From: Rickettsiales bacterium
GTDB lineage: Bacteria > Pseudomonadota > Alphaproteobacteria > Rickettsiales > UBA1997
Reading direction: 5' to 3'
Assembly (NCBI GenBank): GCA_947505885.1
Contig: CANNMN010000050.1
Coordinates: 1 to 8,232, forward strand
DNA length: 8,232 bases
The notes beneath the pieces were generated by a model. It did not search any database. It worked only from the letters and a program-made list of their open reading frames with translations, and was not told where the DNA came from. This document shows positions 1 through 5,201 of this stretch, piece by piece. The stretch's first letter is position 1, and every line of letters starts with the position of its first letter. The position numbers and the translations under genes were made by a program.

Positions 1-213
1 AAAAATGAGTTCGATCTTATTTTTCTTGATCCACCTTATTCCGAAGATTCTCTGCCAATTATTAAAAATCTTCTCGAGAAAAATTTTATTCACGAAAAAA
101 CTCTTCTCGTTGTTGAAATGAAATCAGGAAAAGAGCCGGAAAGTTTTTTGCCTTTAACTTTACTCGAGACCAGAAAATACGGCTCAACAAGTTTTAATTT
201 TTTAAGAAAATGA
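1..213 (+). CDS. rsmD: 16S rRNA (guanine-966-N2)-methyltransferase RsmD, C-terminal part
   Basis: This is the last 70 codons of a gene whose start lies upstream of the window; the reading frame is open from base 1 to a TGA at 211-213. The fragment begins NEFDLIFLDPPY, the classic catalytic motif IV (D/N-PP-Y/F) of Class I SAM-dependent N-methyltransferases in the form typical of RsmD, and continues into the expected helix and the closing strand pair (LLVVEM, then YGSTSFNFLRK). RsmD methylates the exocyclic amine of G966 in 16S rRNA during 30S assembly; family members are about 180-190 residues, so roughly the last third is seen. The stop overlaps the ribH start as ATGA, so the two genes are probably co-transcribed and translationally coupled. 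A related N6/N2 methyltransferase cannot be fully excluded without the N-terminal half. Confidence 0.85.
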   Translation, partial: KNEFDLIFLDPPYSEDSLPIIKNLLEKNFIHEKTLLVVEMKSGKEPESFLPLTLLETRKYGSTSFNFLRK

Positions 214-632
214 AAAAAATTCTAATCATCCAGGCAACTTTCTATCAAAATATTTCCGCGCTTTTACTTGCCGGCGCAACAAAAAAAATCACTGAACTTG
301 GTTATGAGTTTGAAGTTATTACAGTGCCGGGAGCTCTAGAAATTCCTGCGGTAATCGCTTTCGTAAAAGAGAGTAAAAAATACGTCGGCTATATTGCACT
401 TGGTTGCGTAATTCGCGGTGAAACTTCGCATTACGACATTGTCGCCGGCGAGAGCGCGCGTGGTTTGAACGACATTGCAATAAAAGCAAAATTGCCAATT
501 GCCAACGGAATTCTTACCGTCGAAAATGAGCAGCAAGCCTTGGAGCGCGCAGATCCCGCAAAGAAAGATAAGGGAGGATTCGCGGCAAATGCTTGCGTAG
601 AAATGATTAAATTGAAGGAGATTTTTTCTTAA
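210..632 (+). CDS. ribH: 6,7-dimethyl-8-ribityllumazine synthase RibH
   Basis: RibH condenses 5-amino-6-ribitylaminouracil with 3,4-dihydroxy-2-butanone 4-phosphate to give 6,7-dimethyl-8-ribityllumazine, the penultimate step of riboflavin synthesis in the cytoplasm. The 140-residue product is near the family's usual 140-160. It carries the substrate-binding PGALEIP loop (residues 40-46), the GCVIRGETSHYD signature (65-76) with the catalytic His at 74, the NGILTVEN segment (99-106) and the C-terminal KGGFAANA stretch (121-128), where most homologs have a Glu in place of the Phe. An aromatic residue (Phe11) sits in the N-terminal pyrimidine-binding position. The ATG at 210 overlaps the rsmD stop (ATGA) and has no clear Shine-Dalgarno, fitting coupling. 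No other riboflavin gene is in the window. Identification is firm. Confidence 0.96.
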   Translation: MKKILIIQATFYQNISALLLAGATKKITELGYEFEVITVPGALEIPAVIAFVKESKKYVGYIALGCVIRGETSHYDIVAGESARGLNDIAIKAKLPIANGILTVENEQQALERADPAKKDKGGFAANACVEMIKLKEIFS

Positions 633-653
633 TTTTTACCCAATTTTTATTCA

Positions 654-794
654 TCATTTCTGTAAAAGTTCGACAAATTGGTTCGGCCAAAATTCTTCAT
701 TAGAAACACTTACAATTTCTGCTAACCAATTTTCTAGAGGTGTCGACTTTGCTCGACCGGCTGAATAATCAAGATTAACAAACACATGCTTCAC
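654..794 (-). pseudogene. Possible gene remnant or short ORF, protein-like, unknown
   Basis: Most of the 153-base spacer between ribH and the PstS-like gene reads as an open frame on the minus strand, closing with TGA (complement of 654-656). The frame is open from an in-frame TAA under the start of the downstream gene; possible GTG starts lie at 794 and 785, giving 46 or 43 residues. The translation, which includes LDYSAGRAKSTPLENWLAE, has a balanced composition with Pro, Trp, Gly and Arg, unlike random AT-rich translation. I do not recognise a family. It could be the 3' tail of a decayed gene cut off when the PstS-like gene came to lie here, a very small real gene, or chance: an open stretch of this length is not very rare in such sequence. 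No convincing ribosome binding site is seen. Confidence 0.25.
675..732. repeat. 9-bp inverted repeat in the ribH-pstS spacer
   Basis: AAATTGGTT at 675-683 is the exact reverse complement of AACCAATTT at 724-732, with 40 bases between the arms. A second short hairpin, GTCGA (742-746) with TCGAC (753-757) around a six-base loop, lies just downstream. No T-tract follows either, so they do not look like standard terminators. They may form an RNA leader structure ahead of the PstS-like gene, or be chance matches inside the minus-strand remnant. Confidence 0.3.
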
Positions 795-1844
795 AAATTT
801 CTTGGCACAATTTTTTTAGTTTTTCTTACGACACAAAATAGCATCGCCTCTGCATGGTCGAAAGAACGTCCACTTCACATTGTTGGTTCGTCAACGATTT
901 CACCCTTTCTTGCTGCGGTTTCGGAAGAGTTTGCTCGGGTGCAAGATTTAAAAAATATCAAAACTCCAACGCCATTTGTTGAATCAACCGGAACTACTAA
1001 TGGATTTAGAATTTTTTGTGAAGGGGTCGGTTTAGAATTTCCTGATTTTATTAATGCTTCGCGCCCGATCAAAGAAGAGGAGGAGGAAAATTGCAGTCAC
1101 AGTGGCGCAAAACAGGTGGTTGAAATCAAAATTGGTTACGACGGAATTGTTTTTGGCAACTTCATTAAAAATCAAAAAATGCAGCTCACGCAGGAGCAAA
1201 TTTTCTTAGCCTTAGCGGAGAAAGTTCCAGAGATAGTTGGTGGTAAAAAAAGCAAAAAATTAGTGAATAATTTTTACGAAACTTGGAACCAAATCGACCC
1301 AACTTTGCCGAAAATAAAAATTCTCGTTTACGGCCCGCCTCTAACCTCGGGAACCCGCGAAGTTTTCGCTGACATTATTTTGGAAGAAGTTTGTTTTCGT
1401 AAAAAAGAATTCGTCGAAAACTATCCAGATTACGAATCGCGCAAGAAGCAGTGTCGAGCTTTTCGTAAGGACGGAAAGTTTATTGAGTCGGGCGAAAATG
1501 ATCGCGTAATTATTGAAAATCTGAAGAGTGACCAGGACGCTTTTGGAATTTTTGGATTTAATTTTTTGATCGAAAATCAAAAAACTATTCAGGCGATTGC
1601 GATTGCTGGAACCTTGCCGAGCTACAAAACTATTGCTTCGAGACAGTACAAACTTTCCCGTCCGCTTTTCGTTTATTTCAAAAAAGAGCATTTAAATTTA
1701 GTCGCGCCAATGCGTGATTTTGTGCGAGAAATTATTAGCGAAGAGACTCTGGGTCGTAAGGGTTACTTGTTGAATAGTGGCCTTGTGCCCTTGAGCGATG
1801 AGGAGTTGCGCGATATTAGGCAGGAAATTTTACCTCAGCTCTAA
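786..1844 (+). CDS. pstS: PstS-like phosphate-type ABC transporter substrate-binding protein
   Basis: This is a periplasmic binding protein of the PstS class, expected to bind phosphate (or a similar oxyanion) after Sec export. Residues 1-23 form a signal peptide with a hydrophobic core (FLGTIFLVFL) and an ASA site before Trp24. Phosphate-binding elements of the family are visible: GSSTISPF (34-41), ESTGTTNGFRIFC (66-78), NASRPI (90-95), IGYDGIVF (116-123) and TSGTREVF (187-194). The C-terminal SYKTIASRQYKLSRPLFVYF is also typical. Four cysteines (78, 103, 203, 223) are suitably placed for two disulfides. The chosen ATG gives a proper signal peptide but has no clear Shine-Dalgarno. At 352 residues it fits the family. 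No pstC, pstA, pstB or phoU is adjacent; the next gene, an apparent lipoprotein, starts at the very next base. Family assignment is strong; ligand identity is inferred. Confidence 0.85.
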   Translation: MLHKFLGTIFLVFLTTQNSIASAWSKERPLHIVGSSTISPFLAAVSEEFARVQDLKNIKTPTPFVESTGTTNGFRIFCEGVGLEFPDFINASRPIKEEEEENCSHSGAKQVVEIKIGYDGIVFGNFIKNQKMQLTQEQIFLALAEKVPEIVGGKKSKKLVNNFYETWNQIDPTLPKIKILVYGPPLTSGTREVFADIILEEVCFRKKEFVENYPDYESRKKQCRAFRKDGKFIESGENDRVIIENLKSDQDAFGIFGFNFLIENQKTIQAIAIAGTLPSYKTIASRQYKLSRPLFVYFKKEHLNLVAPMRDFVREIISEETLGRKGYLLNSGLVPLSDEELRDIRQEILPQL

Positions 1845-2432
1845 ATGAAAATTACTCACTTATTTCTGGTTCTAGTTTTGTTTGTGCAGAGCTCTTGCGT
1901 TACTCAGGCGCTGTGGGGAGACAAGAGTTATGAAGAAAAAATTACTCAATTTTTTGTTGGATCAGATGGTAGGTATGTCGTGTTAGTCGGTGAAAAATAT
2001 CACTACATTTTCGCTGATAATTCGGGAGTGTTGAAAGTGATTTTGTCCTCGGGAAGAAGTAACGCTCTGACTATTAAACCAGACCAAAGTTACCTCAAGC
2101 TAAGCTCGGGAAATGAAGTGAAAGGTGATTTGGTAATGGGTGGGCCATCAAGTTTGCTTTCAGCAGAAGAATTACAAGCCTTAGAGCGTCTAGGAGTTAG
2201 GCCTAATGCGAAAGGAGATCTTTTGGTCTACATTAATCTTTCTGGAAGAAGGTATGCTGCGAAATATTTGGGCGATGGGTTGAACAGATCAAATACTACG
2301 CAAATAATCACGATTTATTACCGAGATTCTAACTTAGTAAAAAATGTCGGAAAAATTGCTGTGACCCCTATTGCTGTAGGGTTAGATGCTGTGTTGCTGA
2401 TTGGTAAAGTTGCGCTTCTTGTGATTAATTAA
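1845..2432 (+). CDS. Probable lipoprotein of unknown function
   Basis: The 195-residue product starts with a short basic N-region, a hydrophobic core (LFLVLVLFV, 6-14) and SSC at 16-18, resembling a lipobox with Cys18 as the lipidated residue; Gln at the -3 position is atypical, so lipidation is probable rather than certain. The mature part opens with a WGDKSYEEKITQFFVGSDGR segment (24-43) followed by VLVGEKYHYIF (46-56), which reminds me of small hypothetical lipoproteins of gammaproteobacteria, though I cannot name a family. The C-terminus (about 168-194, with VTPIAVGLDAVLL) is hydrophobic and could insert in or lie on a membrane; a TP...D pattern near the end also recalls the YceK/YidQ-type lipoproteins. 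The ATG follows the TAA of the PstS-like gene with no spacer, so translation is probably coupled and the pair may act together in the envelope. The function is unknown. Confidence 0.75.
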   Translation: MKITHLFLVLVLFVQSSCVTQALWGDKSYEEKITQFFVGSDGRYVVLVGEKYHYIFADNSGVLKVILSSGRSNALTIKPDQSYLKLSSGNEVKGDLVMGGPSSLLSAEELQALERLGVRPNAKGDLLVYINLSGRRYAAKYLGDGLNRSNTTQIITIYYRDSNLVKNVGKIAVTPIAVGLDAVLLIGKVALLVIN

Positions 2433-2511
2433 ATTGGCGCTCGGTTTTATTTCTTTTTTCAATCAATTCTCGCTCAGGTGCGGATACAGAAATTTTTAAA
2501 TCTAAAACTTT
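2428..2511 (-). pseudogene. Possible tail of a decayed gene, unknown
   Basis: On the minus strand, 28 codons are open between an in-frame TAG (complement of 2512-2514) and a TAA (complement of 2425-2427). The translation, which includes SVSAPERELIEKRNKTERQ, looks like the amphipathic charged C-terminus of a real protein rather than random AT-rich code. There is no ATG, and no start codon ahead of this stretch, so as it stands it cannot be a gene; it could be the surviving 3' end of one. It overlaps the last bases of the lipoprotein gene on the opposite strand. Chance is a real alternative at this length. Confidence 0.2.
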
Positions 2512-2525
2512 CTAAGGTTTAAGAG

Positions 2526-2607
2526 CTTGCCAAATCAGAGATTATGGCATGAACATTCTTATGTCTGAAAGGCTTCTAGTTACTAATTTAATTAGTAATG
2601 CGGCAAG
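2526..2607. other. Nested inverted repeats in a convergent spacer
   Basis: The 205-base spacer between the convergent lipoprotein gene and hisA holds a perfect 8-bp AT-rich hairpin, TTACTAAT (2580-2587) with ATTAGTAA (2591-2598) around a three-base loop. Around it, CTTGCC (2526-2531) can pair with GGCAAG (2602-2607), so an 82-base folded element is conceivable. There is no T-tract after the hairpin on either strand, so a standard intrinsic terminator is not supported. A 24-codon plus-strand reading frame (ATG 2549 to TAA 2621-2623) also lies here; I see no ribosome binding site for it and do not call it a gene. Confidence 0.3.
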
Positions 2608-2637
2608 AATAGTGAGGGATTAATAAGTGAGAAAAAC

Positions 2638-3357
2638 TTAAATCAAATTGACCAAATCCTGAGCAAGAATTTTTTTGTCGTAGAGCGCACGACCAACGAT
2701 GGCGCCGACTACGCCATTTTTTTCGAGAGCTTTAATTTTTAAAATATCTTCAAGATTAGATATTCCACCTGAGGCAATTACCGGAATTTTTAGATTCTGT
2801 GCAAGAATTCTTGTTCCATCGATATCAGCTCCAGACAAGGTTCCGTCGCGCTCGATGTCGGTGTAAATAATTGCTGCGGCACCACAATTTGCGTAACGCT
2901 TAGCGAGTTCGATAACAAAAATTTCCGAGCTATTAACCCAGCCTTCAGTGGCGACGAATCCATCTTTTGCATCAATTCCAATGACAATTTTTTCAGGAAA
3001 TTTTCTACAGGCCTCTTTGACCAGCTCGGGATTTTTTGCAGCAATTGTACCAAGAATTACGCGATTTACGCCAAGTTCTAACCATTTTGCAATTGTCTCA
3101 ATTGAGCGAATTCCTCCGCCAAGCTGGATGGGAATTTTTATATTTTTTAAAATTTCTTTTACTGAATTTTCATTGACTGAAGTTCCAGAAATTGCTCCAT
3201 CCAAATCAATTACGTGCAAAAATTTGAAGCCAAGATCTTCAAACTCTTTTGCTTGCGCAGCAGGATTATTATTAAATATTGTTGCTTGATTCATATCTCC
3301 TTTGAAGAGACGAACGCACTGACTAGACTTGAGATCGATTGCGGGGAAAATTAACAT
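2638..3357 (-). CDS. hisA: Phosphoribosylformimino-5-aminoimidazole carboxamide ribotide isomerase HisA
   Basis: HisA catalyses the Amadori isomerisation of ProFAR to PRFAR, the fourth step of histidine biosynthesis. The 239-residue (beta-alpha)8 barrel protein is of normal length. Landmarks are FPAIDLK (4-10) with catalytic Asp8, CVRLFKGD (14-21), LHVIDLDGA (47-55), the QLGGGIR phosphate loop (78-84), GVNRVILGTIA (96-106), GIDAKDGFVATEGW (127-140) with the second catalytic Asp at 129, YTDIERDGTLSG (165-176) and the second phosphate loop IASGGIS (194-200). The internal half-barrel repeat is evident from the two phosphate loops. The variant Glu/Asp pattern fits HisA rather than HisF, which begins IIPCLDV. 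The ATG at 3357 has no strong Shine-Dalgarno. Neither hisF, hisH nor any other his gene is adjacent, so it is a detached pathway gene here. It is divergent from the small membrane-protein gene with only 29 bases between the starts. Confidence 0.96.
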   Translation of the reverse strand: MLIFPAIDLKSSQCVRLFKGDMNQATIFNNNPAAQAKEFEDLGFKFLHVIDLDGAISGTSVNENSVKEILKNIKIPIQLGGGIRSIETIAKWLELGVNRVILGTIAAKNPELVKEACRKFPEKIVIGIDAKDGFVATEGWVNSSEIFVIELAKRYANCGAAAIIYTDIERDGTLSGADIDGTRILAQNLKIPVIASGGISNLEDILKIKALEKNGVVGAIVGRALYDKKILAQDLVNLI

Positions 3358-3386
3358 GTTTCTAACTTTAAATTTTGATTTTTGAA

Positions 3387-3656
3387 ATGTTCAAACTGCT
3401 TTTGAAGCTTTGGCCAGCATTGCTGCCAATCGTAATTTATTTATTTTGGGTTTTTGTAATTGAGAAATTAATTTTGCAAAAAATTTTTTGTAAAAAAACT
3501 GACATTGAAGGTGAAAAGTTAGTAGGCGAGGGCTCAACTGAAATAAAAAAAGCTAAGGTTTTTTCTTTGCATAATCAGCGCTTTATTGCCGCTCTCTACT
3601 CTAGCTTAGTTGTGGCGATTATTCTGTTAATTAATTTAGGTCTTAGCTTGAATTAA
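3387..3656 (+). CDS. Small protein with two predicted membrane segments, unknown
   Basis: The 89-residue product has two hydrophobic segments, about residues 8-26 (WPALLPIVIYLFWVFVIE) and 66-86 (FIAALYSSLVVAIILLINLG), joined by a basic, polar loop of about 40 residues (QKIFCKKTDIEGEK onward). This is the pattern of a small inner-membrane hairpin protein with both ends on the same side. I chose the ATG at 3387; a TTG at 3375 would add four residues in the same frame, and neither has a clear Shine-Dalgarno. It lies divergently from hisA and ends 74 bases before the convergent end of the pilus/secretion-like operon, so context gives no function. Hypothetical proteins of this layout occur in AT-rich alphaproteobacteria, but I do not recognise a named family. 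Confidence 0.65.
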   Translation: MFKLLLKLWPALLPIVIYLFWVFVIEKLILQKIFCKKTDIEGEKLVGEGSTEIKKAKVFSLHNQRFIAALYSSLVVAIILLINLGLSLN

Positions 3657-3730
3657 GTTTTAGATTAGATCTTTGTAATTTATCTAGAGGCGTTAAGAAC
3701 TAGAGAAGCAATTGGAATGAGTCTGGATTT

Positions 3731-4528
3731 CTACGGAGTTGCTGGCTTCTCCTTATTATCTGAGCTTTTAGGTTTAAGCAATGTTGAGACTGCACGTCCC
3801 TCAGCTACTTTACCGGCCTTAAGAGAAAATGTTTGGTTCGGATGTAGTTCGAACTCGATTTCGACTTGGTTATTGGCATTTAGGTTTGGTGGTTGGGCAT
3901 CAACTTTCTGGCCGGATAATATTTTCCACTTACTCAGACTTATTTTCCACATGAGCTTAACTGAATTATTTGTTACTGAAGCCAGGTAGAGCTCTTTTTC
4001 TGGATTGTTTGACTCGTAGGTAATTTTTTGATCATTAACCCAAACCGCCCAATCTTTAGCGGTGAAGTAAATTATTGAAGCTAAATAAATAAAGGATTTT
4101 TCATTTTCGGCTATTTCATTTTCCTGAGCTTTTTGATTTTCTTCTCCTCTCTTTTTGGCATTGACCAATCTCTCTTCTTCGCTTTCTTCAGGAACAAATT
4201 CTTGATTATTTTTAAATGAATCGAGTGCTCGTTCGGCATTATTATTTTCTTCGTCGTCAAACATCAGCGAGATAGTTTTGTCGTTATTGAGGAGAAGAGT
4301 GTTGATCGACTCTTTTGCATCAGAAAGTAATGTCGATTTATTAACCTCAAGAGTTTTAATAGGCGCATCTTCAACAGAAACTTTTGGCAAAACTTCGTTT
4401 TTTTGCGAAGATTCATTCGGTAGATTCTTTTCAGAAAAGTTGCTGACTTCTTGCGCTACGGAGTAGCTACAAAATAGAACCGAAATTAAGACGCTAGATA
4501 TCGCTCTAATTAGCTGGTTTTTGCGCAT
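3731..4528 (-). CDS. Secreted PilP/GspB/MshK-like component of a pilus or secretion platform
   Basis: The 265-residue product begins with a signal peptide (MRKNQLIRA, then SSVLISVLFC) and a probable SVA cleavage site near residue 25. Next comes a long low-complexity acidic linker (about 30-145, with DDEENNN and EESEEERL) likely to be unstructured or coiled. A compact C-terminal domain (about 147-247) has SIIYFTAKDWAVWVNDQKIT, then short strands ending in QTFSLKAGKVAEGR. That W-WVN-..-I-T turn plus late beta strands resembles the periplasmic domains of GspB/MshK and is comparable to PilP, which link the inner-membrane platform to the secretin. I placed the start at 4528 because AGAGGG lies a few bases upstream and the signal peptide begins exactly there; an in-frame ATG at 4573 would add 15 residues. 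The gene overlaps the upstream PilO-like gene by 23 bases. The exact family is uncertain. Confidence 0.6.
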   Translation of the reverse strand: MRKNQLIRAISSVLISVLFCSYSVAQEVSNFSEKNLPNESSQKNEVLPKVSVEDAPIKTLEVNKSTLLSDAKESINTLLLNNDKTISLMFDDEENNNAERALDSFKNNQEFVPEESEEERLVNAKKRGEENQKAQENEIAENEKSFIYLASIIYFTAKDWAVWVNDQKITYESNNPEKELYLASVTNNSVKLMWKISLSKWKILSGQKVDAQPPNLNANNQVEIEFELHPNQTFSLKAGKVAEGRAVSTLLKPKSSDNKEKPATP

Positions 4529-5201
4529 CTTGGCCCTCTGTTTTGGTTCCTGCGTTAGGAGCTTTGGTCTCATCTGTTTTATTTTCTAAATCTTTGTAAA
4601 CGTACCAAGAGAAATCGATTTTACCGTTCACCACTCCTGATGATTTACCGGTGCTAAGATCGAGTAATTCCTGACGAGTATATTCCCCGCTTTTGGAAAG
4701 GTTAAATGAGGTAACTACTGGATACCCTTTGATAGAATTAAGAAATTCATTAGCAAACATCACCGCTTTTACATCATTGACTGCGACAAAATTTATGCTC
4801 GCAGTTGTCATCATTACATTGACTGTTTTGCGGTCGAATATTCCTCCTTTTACCACCTCTGGTAAACTTAGTTTGATCGTTGGGCTGCTGATCATGTACT
4901 TAGTTGCAATGGAAGTAAGTTTTACATTTATTTCATCAATTTTGATACCGTCAGTATTTTTTTTATTTGCAGAAATGTTTTGCCAAAGATCTCTGTATTT
5001 TCTTATCTCTGCTGTTTTGCTCTGAAGATCTGCGAGTTCAATGTTGAATTGCGAGGTCTCTTGATTGATTGCTAAAACCTTGCTGTCGACGCCGCTTTTT
5101 TTGCTGTAATAAAGGTAGAATGTTGAAGCAAAAATCATCACAAAACCTCCCGCAATCGAAAAGTTTTTAATTATTCGTTTTTTTAGAATTTGAACTTTCA
5201 T
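4506..5201 (-). CDS. PilO/GspM-like inner-membrane platform protein
   Basis: The 231-residue product has the PilO/GspM plan: a short basic cytoplasmic start (MKVQILKKRIIKN), one membrane segment (about 14-32, FSIAGGFVMIFASTFYLYY), a probable coiled coil (about 42-75) and a periplasmic alpha/beta domain (about 85-203). A Lys/Glu/Thr/Ala-rich tail follows. In type IV pili, PilO pairs with PilN to form the alignment complex; GspM does the same with GspL in type II secretion. Sequence alone is too divergent for a firm family call; the assignment rests on topology and on its place between a GspL-like and a PilP/GspB-like gene. Its ATG overlaps the upstream stop as ATGA (5198-5201), a standard coupling arrangement, and no Shine-Dalgarno is visible. 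The operon order matches pilMNOP if the first gene is PilM plus PilN. Confidence 0.65.
   Translation of the reverse strand: MKVQILKKRIIKNFSIAGGFVMIFASTFYLYYSKKSGVDSKVLAINQETSQFNIELADLQSKTAEIRKYRDLWQNISANKKNTDGIKIDEINVKLTSIATKYMISSPTIKLSLPEVVKGGIFDRKTVNVMMTTASINFVAVNDVKAVMFANEFLNSIKGYPVVTSFNLSKSGEYTRQELLDLSTGKSSGVVNGKIDFSWYVYKDLENKTDETKAPNAGTKTEGQDAQKPAN
4529..4542 (-). promoter_or_regulatory. Ribosome binding site deciding the start at 4528
   Basis: Read on the minus strand, the bases just before the ATG at 4528 are CAGAGGGCCAAG. The AGAGG core is spaced suitably for anti-Shine-Dalgarno pairing. It is the clearest such site in the window and lies inside the end of the upstream PilO-like gene. 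It favours this start over the upstream in-frame ATG at 4573. Confidence 0.6.

Noticed and set aside
1341..1691. Minus-strand 116-residue open frame within the PstS-like gene
   Set aside because: It is antisense to a clearly conserved PstS region with phosphate-binding motifs, so it is a shadow frame.
2549..2623. 24-codon plus-strand ORF starting MNILMSERLL
   Set aside because: Too short, without a ribosome binding site or recognisable homology, and it overlaps the inverted repeats; mentioned under the spacer feature only.
3657..3730. Terminator between the small membrane protein gene and the convergent operon
   Set aside because: Only a five-base TAGAT/ATCTA pairing with a long loop is present, with no T-tract; too weak to call.
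3717..3989. Plus-strand 90-residue open frame antisense to the third operon gene
   Set aside because: It lies almost wholly inside the minus-strand gene, which has a signal peptide, a ribosome binding site and operon context; the antisense translation shows no family feature.
4529..4573. Upstream start of the PilP/GspB-like gene at 4573
   Set aside because: It would place 15 polar residues before the signal peptide and enlarge the overlap with the upstream gene; the ribosome binding site and signal peptide support 4528.
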